Part shown: piece by piece, positions 1-5,800 of the stretch | Layout of the letters: the number at the start of each line of letters is the position of its first letter | Position numbering within the stretch: position 1 is the stretch's first letter | NCBI GenBank assembly: GCA_052273625.1 | Contig: DAVZHW010000057.1 | Location: 1 to 10,129, forward strand | Direction of reading: 5' to 3' | DNA: 10,129 nt | From: Fimenecus sp052273625 | GTDB lineage: Bacteria; Bacillota; Clostridia; Oscillospirales; Acutalibacteraceae | The notes under the pieces: generated by a model | What the model was told of the DNA's origin: nothing | Seen by the model: only the letters and a program-made list of their open reading frames with translations | Databases searched by the model: none | Translations under genes and position numbers: made by a program

Positions 1-1214
1 TAATTTGCAATTTCCTTATCAACATTACCTGTATCTGTCTGTATTCCAATTCTGCTTTTTATCTCTCTGGCAAAGTATTTGTCACTTACCAATTCTTTGA
101 CCGCTTCGATAACAAGCGGTTCAATATCCGTTTTTCTCAAAGAAGCCTTATAATCACAATGATGTCCTCGCTCCTGCTTATTTCTTCCACATATATAATA
201 GTAAACTTCCTTATATGTGCCGTCTTTATTTGTCCAAGCGTGTTTGTTGGTATACATTGAACTTCCACACATAGGACATTTCAATACACCTGTCAAAAGA
301 TGCGACCTGTCTTTACCAACCTTTGATGGCTGTTTAATTCCTGTGGCGATACGTTTTGCACGAACCTTTTCCCATAATTCCGCACTTACAATACCCTCGT
401 GCTGTCCGTCCTCTAAAATATAATCATCAGTGTGAACCTGCTTATACTCGTTTTTAGTTCCTTTTACTTTCTCTCTTGTTCTTCTTCCATAAGCAATTTT
501 ACCGCAATAAACAGGGTTATCTAATATCTGTCGTATAAGATGGCTGCTCCAAGTTTCCAATTTTCCATTCTGGCGTGGTATCTTTTTAATGCCTTGAAGA
601 TTAAGATATTTCGCCACTCCACCAAGTCCAATATCAGAATTACCAAACTTCTCAAAGATAATGCGAATAGCTTTCGCTTCCGTTTCTTCTATCAAAAGCT
701 GATTATTCTCAAGATAATATCCATACGGGGCAAATCCACCATTCCAACCGCCCTGTCTGGCTTTTTCCCTGCGTCCATTCATTGTCTGCTCAATAATATT
801 TTCTCTCTCAATTTCTGCAACAGCAGAAAGAACAGATATTAAGAGCTTTCCGCTTGTCTGTGATGAATCAATTCCTTCTTCAATACAAATAAGGTTTATG
901 CCATAAGACTGAACGAACTCCAATGAATTTAAGATGTCTGCTGCATTTCTTCCGAAGCGTGACAACTTATATACTAAAATATAATCTATCTCTAATCCGT
1001 TTTTTATATCAGACAGCATTTTCTTAAATGCAGGTCGCCCCTCTATAGATTTTCCTGACTTTCCTGCGTCCTCATATACACCTACAATCTCCATTTCCTC
1101 TCTGTCTGCAAATCGTTTCAAACTATTTTTTTGACCTTCAAGGCTATATCCATCAACCTGCATTTCTGTACTTACTCTTGGATATAAAACACATTTCTTT
1201 CCCTCTCTGTTCAT
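1..1214 (-). CDS. Large serine recombinase (TndX/TnpX-like), 3' end beyond window
   Basis: This is a site-specific DNA recombinase that likely excises and integrates the element by serine-mediated double-strand exchange. The start is ATG at 1212-1214 with a strong GGAGGTGAC Shine-Dalgarno just upstream. About 404 codons are visible. The N-terminal resolvase domain (about residues 6-150) begins with CVLYPRVST, giving the catalytic serine at residue 15. It contains the EDAGKSGKS and YKLSRFGRN motifs typical of the family. The central recombinase domain (about 165-270) has GGVAKYLN and GYYL-type motifs. A zinc-ribbon follows, with CPMC at residues 313-316 and a second Cys pair in YYICGRNK and HHCDYK. 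The coiled-coil and C-terminal part would lie to the left. It is the last gene of the mazF/small-ORF cluster, 51 bp after the 50-aa ORF. The family is certain; its role as the mobility enzyme of this particular ICE is inferred. Confidence 0.93.
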   Translation of the reverse strand, partial: MNREGKKCVLYPRVSTEMQVDGYSLEGQKNSLKRFADREEMEIVGVYEDAGKSGKSIEGRPAFKKMLSDIKNGLEIDYILVYKLSRFGRNAADILNSLEFVQSYGINLICIEEGIDSSQTSGKLLISVLSAVAEIERENIIEQTMNGRREKARQGGWNGGFAPYGYYLENNQLLIEETEAKAIRIIFEKFGNSDIGLGGVAKYLNLQGIKKIPRQNGKLETWSSHLIRQILDNPVYCGKIAYGRRTREKVKGTKNEYKQVHTDDYILEDGQHEGIVSAELWEKVRAKRIATGIKQPSKVGKDRSHLLTGVLKCPMCGSSMYTNKHAWTNKDGTYKEVYYYICGRNKQERGHHCDYKASLRKTDIEPLVIEAVKELVSDKYFAREIKSRIGIQTDTGNVDKEIAN

Positions 1215-1254
1215 TCTGTCACCTCCGATAGTTTAGAAAAATGTGATATGTAAG

Positions 1255-1274
1255 GTTGCGTAAGATTACGCAAC
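1255..1274 (-). repeat. Near-perfect palindrome before the recombinase
   Basis: Arms GTTGCGTAA (1255-1263) and TTACGCAAC (1266-1274) are perfect 9-bp complements separated by two bases. The palindrome covers the stop codon of the 50-aa ORF and lies about 30 bp before the recombinase Shine-Dalgarno. There is no T-run after it in the minus direction, so it is a weak terminator. It could be a dimeric protein-binding site or an RNA hairpin limiting recombinase expression. The symmetry is seen directly; the role is inferred. Confidence 0.6.
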
Positions 1275-1418
1275 ACAATCTAAATCTTGCAGAACTGATT
1301 TTCCGTATTTTTCAACTATCTGCACCATAGCACTGATAAAAGCGTCAAAGTTTTCTTTTTCATCAGCTACGATGTCAGGCTGCTGTTCTGCATTCTCCAT
1401 TATTTTTACACTTTCCAT
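1266..1418 (-). CDS. Small acidic protein of unknown function (50 aa)
   Basis: I do not recognise this family. The ORF starts at ATG 1416-1418, six bases after a good GGAGGT Shine-Dalgarno, and ends at TAA 1266-1268. The protein is acidic in its first half (MESVKIMENAEQQPDIVADE) and then looks helical, with FDAFISAMVQIVEKYGKSVL, ending in DLDCVA. No signal peptide, membrane segment or metal motif is evident. It lies between the MazF toxin (97 bp upstream) and the serine recombinase (51 bp downstream), on the same strand. It could be a recombination directionality factor or recombinase accessory, an antitoxin encoded after its toxin, or an unrelated ICE protein. The strong start signal and position make a real gene likely; no function is claimed. 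Confidence 0.65.
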   Translation of the reverse strand: MESVKIMENAEQQPDIVADEKENFDAFISAMVQIVEKYGKSVLQDLDCVA

Positions 1419-1442
1419 CCGAATACCTCCGCAAGAGTAAAG

Positions 1443-1476
1443 CGGCTGTACACTCTAAATTATAGAGATACAACCG
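1443..1476 (-). other. Hairpin between mazF and the 50-aa ORF
   Basis: On the minus-strand RNA, CGGTTGTA pairs with TACAGCCG (8 bp with one G-U). An inner CTCTA/TAGAG stem follows a small bulge, with a 5-nt loop. It ends about 15 nt before the Shine-Dalgarno of the 50-aa ORF. It is followed by CTTTACTC and not a U-run, so it is more likely a processing, stability or partial-termination structure than a full terminator. Confidence 0.45.
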
Positions 1477-1515
1477 TCCTTTGGCGAATGTGCAAATCCA
1501 CCCACACATTCACAT

Positions 1516-1887
1516 TTACACATTTTTATCAATTCTTTTTTCAAGCGAAACACTGATAGCCAGAGCTTTATCAACAGCAACAAGAAAACGCCCATCAAGA
1601 GTTCCTAAATACTCTTGCAGGCGTTGTTTATCAATGGTACGAATTTGCTCCAATAAGATAATGGAATCTTTATCAAGTCCATTGACATTGTGTACGATAG
1701 TGTGTGTCGGTAGTTTTTTCTTTGTTCCAATCTGTCCTGTAATCGCCGCTACAATGACCGTAGGGCTGTGCTTATTCCCTGTATCATTAGAAATGATAAG
1801 TACAGGTCGTGTACCGCCTTGCTCCGAGCCGATGACGGGATTTAAGTTTGCGTAGTAGATGTCGCCACGCTTAATGATTCTATCCAT
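1516..1887 (-). CDS. mazF: PemK/MazF-family toxin (type II toxin-antitoxin)
   Basis: MazF-family proteins are sequence-specific endoribonucleases acting on mRNA in the cytoplasm. This 123-aa ORF (the usual size is about 110-125) has the family pattern throughout. RGDIYYANLNPVIGSEQGG (residues 7-25) is followed by TRPVLIISND with the conserved arginine at 27, then VIVAAIT with the active-site threonine at 50. Further on are LPTHTIV and the dimer-interface stretch LLEQIRTID (residues 78-86). The start at ATG 1885-1887 is preceded by GGGAGG at 9-nt spacing. No recognisable MazE-like antitoxin gene lies directly upstream, where it is usually found; the preceding 490 bp appears non-coding. A role in stabilising the ICE is plausible by analogy and is inferred. 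The family call is secure. Confidence 0.93.
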   Translation of the reverse strand: MDRIIKRGDIYYANLNPVIGSEQGGTRPVLIISNDTGNKHSPTVIVAAITGQIGTKKKLPTHTIVHNVNGLDKDSIILLEQIRTIDKQRLQEYLGTLDGRFLVAVDKALAISVSLEKRIDKNV

Positions 1888-1911
1888 AGTGTTTGACCTC
1901 CCATTTGGATT

Positions 1912-1932
1912 TAGGCAGGAGCATCCTGCCTA
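1912..1932 (-). other. 8-bp stem-loop immediately upstream of mazF
   Basis: TAGGCAGG (1912-1919) and CCTGCCTA (1925-1932) are perfect complements around a 5-nt loop. The structure ends about 11 nt before the mazF Shine-Dalgarno region. It lacks a following U-run. It could be an operator dyad for autoregulation of the toxin or an RNA structure in its leader. The pairing is seen directly; the function is unknown. Confidence 0.55.
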
Positions 1933-2027
1933 TGTAACAGCCAAACACAAGGAAGTATTTAAGGTCGGAAGCATATAAACAAAGCTCTGTTCTTATGACC
2001 GCCCTGTGTCTGGCATTATGATAGGAA

Positions 2028-2380
2028 GCATTTCAATTTGTCCTCGACACCCCGAAATGCTATGGGAAGTCGCCAAACGGTCAGCAGCGAACTGACACCA
2101 CGGGAGTTTCACCCCAACTGTCGGTCTGACAGAGCCGCCCTCATTGCCTGCGACGGTTTAATCACGCTCGGACTGTGACTGGACGGGAGTACCATTGTTC
2201 TCTTTGTGGGTTATGGCGGAATCGGGAGCTGCCCGATATTTTGAGTCGGCATTTATCGCTCTCTGCCTTTCGGCAGGTCATGGCGTACCGCTGCACACGC
2301 TTATGCTCATCACAATCACAAAGAGGAAGTATTTGGCGAATGGGTATTCGGTTGTCAAGGAACTGCCCAATCTTCGCCAC
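2028..2380. ncRNA. Candidate structured non-coding RNA or regulatory block (gene-free, GC-rich)
   Basis: This stretch of the roughly 490 bp between the sigma-gene terminator and mazF has no convincing gene, and its GC is about 54% by hand count over 2041-2340. It is dense in paired segments. A 9-bp long-range helix joins CTCTTTGTG (2200-2208) and CACAAAGAG (2317-2325). Inside it are ATCGGG/CCCGAT (2221-2237) and CTGCC/GGCAG (2263-2276), the latter closed by a GAAA tetraloop on the minus strand. Outside it are CGAAT/ATTCG (2337-2350), CTGTC/GACAG (2118-2132) and GCATTTC/GAAATGC (2028-2034 with 2054-2060). The GAAA loop favours a minus-strand RNA. I do not recognise a named RNA family. Two overlapping plus-strand ORFs exist here but lack start signals. 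Confidence 0.35.
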
Positions 2381-2382
2381 AC

Positions 2383-2422
2383 AAAGGAAAACTGGGTAAG
2401 AGTTTTTGTCCTCTCACCCAGT
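2383..2422 (-). terminator. Intrinsic terminator after the sigma-like gene
   Basis: On the minus-strand RNA a 12-bp stem forms between ACUGGGUGAGAG and CUCUUACCCAGU (one G-U) with an 8-nt loop. It is followed by UUUCCUUU. It sits 29 bp past the stop codon of the sigma-like gene. It isolates that gene from the GC-rich block and mazF downstream. Confidence 0.75.
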
Positions 2423-2450
2423 AGCCCGTGGGAAACCTCAAATTTCCCCT

Positions 2451-2879
2451 CTATTCAAAAAACTTTTTTATTTTTTCTTTGAGCCTGTCCATTCGCCTGT
2501 AAACAGCTTTTTCCGTGATACCGAGCTTCGATGCAATTTCTTGGGTAGAATAGCCCTGCATTTTGAGCAATAACGCCTGTAAAGTCTGCTTGTCCACTTT
2601 AATCAAAACGGCATAGAGCTTTTCGTTTTCAATGTCGGCAAGTAAATCCTCAACCGTTTTTGCTTCTATCGGTTGGTCTTGTTCTGCAATCTCCTCAAGG
2701 TATGTACCTGCGTCTTGCAAACGCTGATAATACCTCCTGTCGGAATTGAAAACCGCCCAATCATGGATATGGAGCTGTTCAATAGCATCCTCACTGACAC
2801 CTAAACTCCGCAGTTTCTTTTCTTCGGCTTCTTTCCAGAGCCGCCATTTCCGTTCTTCTTTGGCTTTGTTGTAAGCCAT
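2451..2879 (-). CDS. Sigma-70-like DNA-binding regulator (Tn916 orf7-type)
   Basis: This 142-aa protein is built as a small sigma factor-like transcription regulator of the type carried by Tn916-family ICEs. Residues 1-65 are basic and helical (KAKEERKWRLWKEAEEKK). A middle acidic segment follows (EEIAEQDQPIEAKTVEDLL). The C-terminal sigma region 4-type helix-turn-helix covers about residues 96-135, with LKMQGYSTQEIASKLGITEK and VYRRMDRLKEKIKK. Region 2 (promoter melting) is not recognisable, so it may act as an activator or accessory and not as a complete sigma factor. The start at ATG 2877-2879 has a GGAGGTAACAG Shine-Dalgarno. A long leader with a 23-codon ORF and an attenuator-like terminator precedes it, and a terminator follows, so it appears to be a single-gene unit. 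By analogy with Tn916 it probably affects expression of transfer or recombination genes. Confidence 0.85.
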   Translation of the reverse strand: MAYNKAKEERKWRLWKEAEEKKLRSLGVSEDAIEQLHIHDWAVFNSDRRYYQRLQDAGTYLEEIAEQDQPIEAKTVEDLLADIENEKLYAVLIKVDKQTLQALLLKMQGYSTQEIASKLGITEKAVYRRMDRLKEKIKKFFE

Positions 2880-2892
2880 AATCTGTTACCTC

Positions 2893-2922
2893 CAATCTGA
2901 ATTTTTTTGTAAATCCAGATTG
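2893..2922 (-). other. Hairpin abutting the Shine-Dalgarno of the sigma-like gene
   Basis: Arms CAATCTG and CAGATTG (minus strand) form a 7-bp stem with a 16-nt A-rich loop. The GGAGG of the sigma-like gene follows the second arm directly. The structure could modulate ribosome access. The pairing is seen; regulation is inferred. Confidence 0.4.
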
Positions 2923-2946
2923 AAAGGCGGAGAACGGCATCCCACG

Positions 2947-2975
2947 GCAGAAATAGCCCTGCGGCGTATTTCTGC
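2947..2975 (-). repeat. Perfect 9-bp inverted repeat between attenuator and sigma gene
   Basis: GCAGAAATA (2947-2955) and TATTTCTGC (2967-2975) are exact complements with an 11-nt GC-rich loop. It follows the T-rich tail of the upstream terminator and has no U-run after it in the minus direction, so it is not itself a good terminator for that strand. On the plus strand it is followed by A-rich sequence. The role is unknown. Confidence 0.5.
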
Positions 2976-2985
2976 AAAAAACGAC

Positions 2986-3021
2986 AAAAGAAAAACCGCA
3001 AAGGCTGTCAAGCCAATGCGG
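2986..3021 (-). terminator. Intrinsic terminator/attenuator upstream of the sigma-like gene
   Basis: Minus-strand RNA CCGCA..TGCGG encloses an inner GGCU/AGCC stem with a UGAC loop and a small internal bulge. It is followed by UUUUUCUUUU. It lies 107 bp before the sigma-like start and downstream of the 23-codon ORF, the position expected of an attenuator. Confidence 0.7.
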
Positions 3022-3122
3022 ATATAGGCGTTATTATTTCTATTATGTAGATATTTGGCATCTACTTTGAGGGTATAAGAGTGCCACGCAGAAGCAAGAA
3101 TTTTTTTAACAGGTTATCCTCG

Positions 3123-3194
3123 CTAATCCGTGTTGCTATGTAGGTAACTGCTGCTTCTAATAAGCAGCGAATTGGCGGTATTTGACCAAAACAT
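3123..3194 (-). CDS. Putative 23-aa leader peptide
   Basis: The start at ATG 3192-3194 is preceded by GGAGG at 8-nt spacing. The 23 codons begin MFWSNTANSLLIRSSS and end in ..SNTD before TAG. The Shine-Dalgarno lies in the second arm of an 8-bp hairpin (3201-3230), and codons around 9-15 form another hairpin. A terminator follows 100 bp downstream. This suggests a leader peptide whose translation decides whether RNA polymerase passes the terminator. Conservation of the peptide was not checked. It could also be a chance ORF next to a GGAGG. Confidence 0.5.
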   Translation of the reverse strand: MFWSNTANSLLIRSSSYLHSNTD

Positions 3195-3200
3195 ATAAAA

Positions 3201-3230
3201 TCCCTCCAAACTCAAACGGGTCTGGAGGGA
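3201..3230 (-). other. Hairpin sequestering the Shine-Dalgarno of the leader ORF
   Basis: TCCCTCCA (3201-3208) and TGGAGGGA (3223-3230) form a perfect 8-bp stem with a 14-nt loop. In the minus-strand RNA the GGAGG of the 23-codon ORF is the downstream arm, so the closed hairpin would hide the ribosome site. The following ATTTTATATG is too poor in U for a strong terminator. Confidence 0.55.
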
Positions 3231-3338
3231 AACTATTTATCAAGGCGTGAACAAACAGCCCACCAGAAGCACCGTTTTTTTTATTTGGTGGACTTATTTG
3301 ACTTTTGTTCTAAGCTCGTATATCAATATTAGAATTTA

Positions 3339-3359
3339 ATTTTGAAGATTTCATAAAGA
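3339..3359. repeat. 21-bp direct repeat, copy 1 (after the cargo terminator)
   Basis: The sequence starting ATTTTGAAGA and ending TTCATAAAGA is identical to 8027-8047. Here the flank extends it so that, on the minus strand, AAATCTTTATG and AAATCTTCAAA lie in tandem with an 11-bp period, the usual layout of an OmpR-family response-regulator site. It sits between the kinase terminator and the leader of the sigma-like gene. It may be a regulator site or a boundary duplication of the cargo. Confidence 0.75.
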
Positions 3360-3363
3360 TTTG

Positions 3364-3390
3364 AAAAAAAGCGGACGGTTTGCACCGCCC
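3364..3390 (-). terminator. Intrinsic terminator of the resistance operon
   Basis: Minus-strand RNA GGGCGGU-GCAA-ACCGUCC forms a 7-bp stem (one G-U) closed by a GCAA tetraloop. It is followed by GC and then seven U. It begins 7 bp after the kinase stop codon. This is a textbook rho-independent terminator closing the six-gene unit. Confidence 0.92.
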
Positions 3391-3396
3391 ACTTTT

Positions 3397-4752
3397 TCAG
3401 ATAGGAATTTGTACTGTAACCACGGCACCGCCTGTTGCTTCATCATTGCCCAAAATGAGTTGACCGCCGTGATAATTTACAATAGTATTGGCTGTGTAAA
3501 GCCCTATGCCGTGATGTGACTTTGAACTGCGACTATCATCGCTCATATAAAACTGTTCTGTCGCCCTTTTTAACGCTTCTGGTGAAAAGCCATTACCCAT
3601 ATCACTAACAGCAATTTTCATAAGATTATCTTCTTCAGTAATGGTAAGGAATATAGACTTATTTTCGGGAGTATGTTCAACTGCATTAGACAATATATTT
3701 TCAAACGCACGAAGTAATTGAGTCTGGTCTATATTTATATGAGCTGTTTCATAGTGTTCAGTACAATCAACTGAAATCCCTTTTATAGAAGCCAGCCCCT
3801 TTGCCCGTTTTTTGATTTCAAACAAGAAGTCGGCTGTGTCCACACTTTGCGGCTGAAGCACAAACGCTGTGTTTGACTTGGTTACTTCAATTAGTGTTTG
3901 AATATAATTTTGCATTTGAATGGAGCTGTTTCCAATAAAATCGGCACACTCTTTTTGTTCATCATTAAGCGGAGTATCATACAATAAATCTGCATTTCCA
4001 CGGATTATTGTCAATGGCGTTTTCAAATCGTGAGCTAATGCGGAAATCTGTTCCTGCTGAACCTTGGTAGCACGCCATTGTTCTGAAAGAGATTGCTTTA
4101 ACGCTATTTTCATATCGTCCAGTGCGTTCAATGCTTGGTCTATTTCAAAAATCCCACTGCTATCAACCGTAAAGTCTAAATTTTGCTCCTTAATTTTCTG
4201 TGTAACAAGAAGCATTTTCTCGATTTTTTTGCCTGTATATTTACCGAAGAAATAAGAAACGGCAAACAACAATACAATTACCTCAACCAGACTGACTATA
4301 ACCACAAGCAGGTCTGCCATCGGGATTATCTTTCTAAAAGTTGGATTGCTGAACTGAGCAGTAAAACGGTAGCGAAGAATTATTATATCGTCATCTCGTT
4401 TGACTAATGAAAAACGATACTGAGCTTCACTTTCCTTTTGATTTACAACGCAGCTATCCCAAATCAATTCAGCTTCGGCTGTATCAAGTGAACTTTGCTT
4501 CAAATTCCCGCTTAAATCAAACCAAGCGTATTCAGTAAATGACGGTATATCGGCAGGGGAAAATTCGTGTGATGCTTGTAATTTTTCCTCAACTGCGGTT
4601 ACCATTTTTTCGATTTCGACAGCAGGATAAATCACTTCAGTTTTTGTTGCAATCATATAAAGCCCTAAATTTGAAAAAACAATTAGCAAAATACCGACCG
4701 CAACGATTAAAATATACCTCATAAAAATCGAGCGAAGTTTTTTTACTCCCAT
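3397..4752 (-). CDS. Sensor histidine kinase (LanK/CprK-like)
   Basis: This membrane sensor kinase has 451 aa, close to NisK/SpaK length, and likely detects an antimicrobial peptide and phosphorylates the response regulator encoded just upstream. TM1 covers about residues 12-34 and TM2 about 147-169, leaving roughly 110 extracellular residues between them. This differs from BceS-type kinases, which lack such a domain. A linker/HAMP-like region covers 170-230. The dimerisation box has ISALAHDLKTPL with the phospho-acceptor His241. The ATPase domain has an N box (FENILSNAVEHTP, 350-362), G1 DMGNGF (384-389) and G2 HGIGLYTA (414-421). The start overlaps the response regulator stop by 10 bp, indicating translational coupling, and a G-rich stretch serves as Shine-Dalgarno. 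The operon terminator follows. All catalytic motifs look intact. The ligand is inferred from the transporter type. Confidence 0.93.
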   Translation of the reverse strand: MGVKKLRSIFMRYILIVAVGILLIVFSNLGLYMIATKTEVIYPAVEIEKMVTAVEEKLQASHEFSPADIPSFTEYAWFDLSGNLKQSSLDTAEAELIWDSCVVNQKESEAQYRFSLVKRDDDIIILRYRFTAQFSNPTFRKIIPMADLLVVIVSLVEVIVLLFAVSYFFGKYTGKKIEKMLLVTQKIKEQNLDFTVDSSGIFEIDQALNALDDMKIALKQSLSEQWRATKVQQEQISALAHDLKTPLTIIRGNADLLYDTPLNDEQKECADFIGNSSIQMQNYIQTLIEVTKSNTAFVLQPQSVDTADFLFEIKKRAKGLASIKGISVDCTEHYETAHINIDQTQLLRAFENILSNAVEHTPENKSIFLTITEEDNLMKIAVSDMGNGFSPEALKRATEQFYMSDDSRSSKSHHGIGLYTANTIVNYHGGQLILGNDEATGGAVVTVQIPI

Positions 4753-5402
4753 TTATATCCGACCCCCCATACCGTTTCAATCGGTGAAAGATTTTCAGCA
4801 AGTAATTTGCTACGAATATTCTTGATATGAGTAGCGATAACAGTATCGTCACTTTCTCCGTCAAATCCGAAAACAGCTTCATAAATCTGTTCTTTTGAAA
4901 AAACCTGCCCTCGATGTAAAGCTAAATACTCGCAAATTTCATACTCGCTTTTCGTCAAAGGTAGTTTTTCTGAATGGAACTGCGCTTCTTTGGCATTTAA
5001 CAAAAAGGTAACGCCAGAAATATTAACCGAATATTTTTTCTCTCGTGTATCTCGTCGCAGGTGAGCATTAACACGGGCACGAAGCTCATTTGCTCCAAAC
5101 GGTTTTGTGATATAATCATCGCCGCCTAAACCTAATCCTCGCACAATATCTGCTTCCTGTGTCTTGGCAGTCAAAAATATAATTGGACAATCCACAAAAG
5201 AACGAATTTGTTGGCAAACCTCAAAGCCATCCATATCGGGCATCATTATATCCAAAAGAAGCAAATCGTACTTTCTAAAATCAATATTAAGTATATCCTT
5301 TGAATGATTTATAAGAGTTACATAATGATTGTCCTTTTCAAGGACTCTCTTAATGAGCTTCAGCATATCAACTTCGTCATCTGCAATCAATATGTTTGCC
5401 AT
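4743..5402 (-). CDS. OmpR/PhoB-family response regulator (LanR/CprR-like)
   Basis: This cytoplasmic transcription factor pairs with the overlapping kinase gene. Its 219 aa match the family length. The receiver domain (1-115) has acidic residues D8/D9 (IADDE), phospho-acceptor D51 in LLLLDIMMPDMDG, T78 in FLTAK and K100 in DYITKPF. The winged-helix domain (about 125-219) contains LTKSEYEICEYLALHRGQVFS, the VIATHIKNIRSKL recognition helix and VWGVGYKW at the end. The start at ATG 5400-5402 has an AGGAGG ten bases upstream. The gap to the YccF gene is 17 bp. It most likely activates the operon promoter near 8000-8045, where an 11-bp-period direct repeat and a dyad lie. That autoregulation is inferred from cpr and lan systems. 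Confidence 0.94.
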   Translation of the reverse strand: MANILIADDEVDMLKLIKRVLEKDNHYVTLINHSKDILNIDFRKYDLLLLDIMMPDMDGFEVCQQIRSFVDCPIIFLTAKTQEADIVRGLGLGGDDYITKPFGANELRARVNAHLRRDTREKKYSVNISGVTFLLNAKEAQFHSEKLPLTKSEYEICEYLALHRGQVFSKEQIYEAVFGFDGESDDTVIATHIKNIRSKLLAENLSPIETVWGVGYKWE

Positions 5403-5419
5403 ACCTGTTCAACCTCCTT

Positions 5420-5785
5420 TCATCTTTCTATAATAGTAGCACCAAACGGCATAAGAGCCAATTTTGCTATTTTGAAACATTGTTTTCCGAACGGTATTCC
5501 AATAATCGTACAGCACAAAAGAATTCCGTTTAGAGATGCGGATATGGCAAGCGGAATACCGCTGATAATAAGCCAGACAATATTAGCAAGAGTGGACATT
5601 GTACCTCCGCCGTATTCGACTTCCTTTCCGAAAGGGAAAAAGCCAAGGGAAGCGAACTTAAAGCATTGTTTCCCAATGGGGAAACCTACAATCGTGATAC
5701 ACCATATAACTCCAGAAAAAGCCCAACCTATACCTTGCCAAAATCCGCCGCATAAAAACCATATTATATTTCCAAGACAACCCAT
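5420..5785 (-). CDS. YccF-domain integral membrane protein with two internal repeats
   Basis: This is a small inner-membrane protein of the YccF-domain family, whose molecular function is not established. Two copies of the domain are visible: ITIVGFPIGKQCFKFASLGF with PFGKEV near the middle, and CTIIGIPFGKQCFKIAKLAL with PFGATI near the end. Each copy is preceded by a hydrophobic segment (GNIIWFLCGG.. and ANIVWLIISG..). I chose the ATG at 5783-5785, 8 nt after GGAG; an in-frame TTG two codons earlier sits too close to the ribosome site. The result is 121 aa. It lies 15 bp after the second permease and 17 bp before the response regulator, so it is co-transcribed with both. YccF is not a standard part of lantibiotic-immunity loci. 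It may assist the transporter or protect the membrane, but this is speculation. Confidence 0.87.
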   Translation of the reverse strand: MGCLGNIIWFLCGGFWQGIGWAFSGVIWCITIVGFPIGKQCFKFASLGFFPFGKEVEYGGGTMSTLANIVWLIISGIPLAISASLNGILLCCTIIGIPFGKQCFKIAKLALMPFGATIIER

Positions 5786-5800
5786 AATCAAATCTCCAAA

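Larger units (their letters stand above)
2882..3338 (-). promoter_or_regulatory. Long structured leader of the sigma-like gene, probable attenuation region
   Basis: This gap of more than 450 bp between the cargo and the sigma-like gene holds an ordered set of elements in the minus-strand RNA. First come an A-rich loop between CCACCA/TGGTGG arms (3260-3291) and an 8-bp hairpin (3201-3230) containing the Shine-Dalgarno of a 23-codon ORF. A GCTGCTT/AAGCAGC hairpin inside that ORF (3150-3168) and a GTAGAT/ATCTAC hairpin (3047-3065) follow. After these are an intrinsic terminator (2986-3021), a GCAGAAATA/TATTTCTGC hairpin (2947-2975) and a CAATCTG/CAGATTG hairpin abutting the Shine-Dalgarno of the sigma gene. 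The arrangement resembles the leader-peptide attenuators known before tet(M). A -10-like TATACG near 3322 is the best promoter guess and is weak. Confidence 0.55.

Noticed and set aside
540..842. Plus-strand ORFs within 217-842
   Set aside because: They are antisense to the intact serine recombinase and show no independent start signals or domains.
2162..2380. Minus-strand 72-aa Arg-rich ORF starting at GTG
   Set aside because: It starts just past a terminator with no ribosome site, has an unusual basic composition, and coincides with hairpins that explain its sequence constraints.
2430..2448. GGGAAA/TTTCCC hairpin as terminator of the sigma-like gene
   Set aside because: The stem is short and has no U-run after it on the minus strand; the longer stem at 2391-2422 with a U-rich tail is the better terminator.
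2175..2482. Two overlapping plus-strand ORFs (74 and 95 aa) in the GC-rich block
   Set aside because: They have no Shine-Dalgarno and recognisable domain, and one runs antisense into the sigma-like gene. The stretch is better explained as structured non-coding sequence. A conservation test of codon positions would decide.
2801..3001. Minus-strand 66-aa ORF overlapping the start of the sigma-like gene
   Set aside because: It begins at a TTG within the terminator T-tract, reads through hairpins, and overlaps a well-supported gene in another frame.
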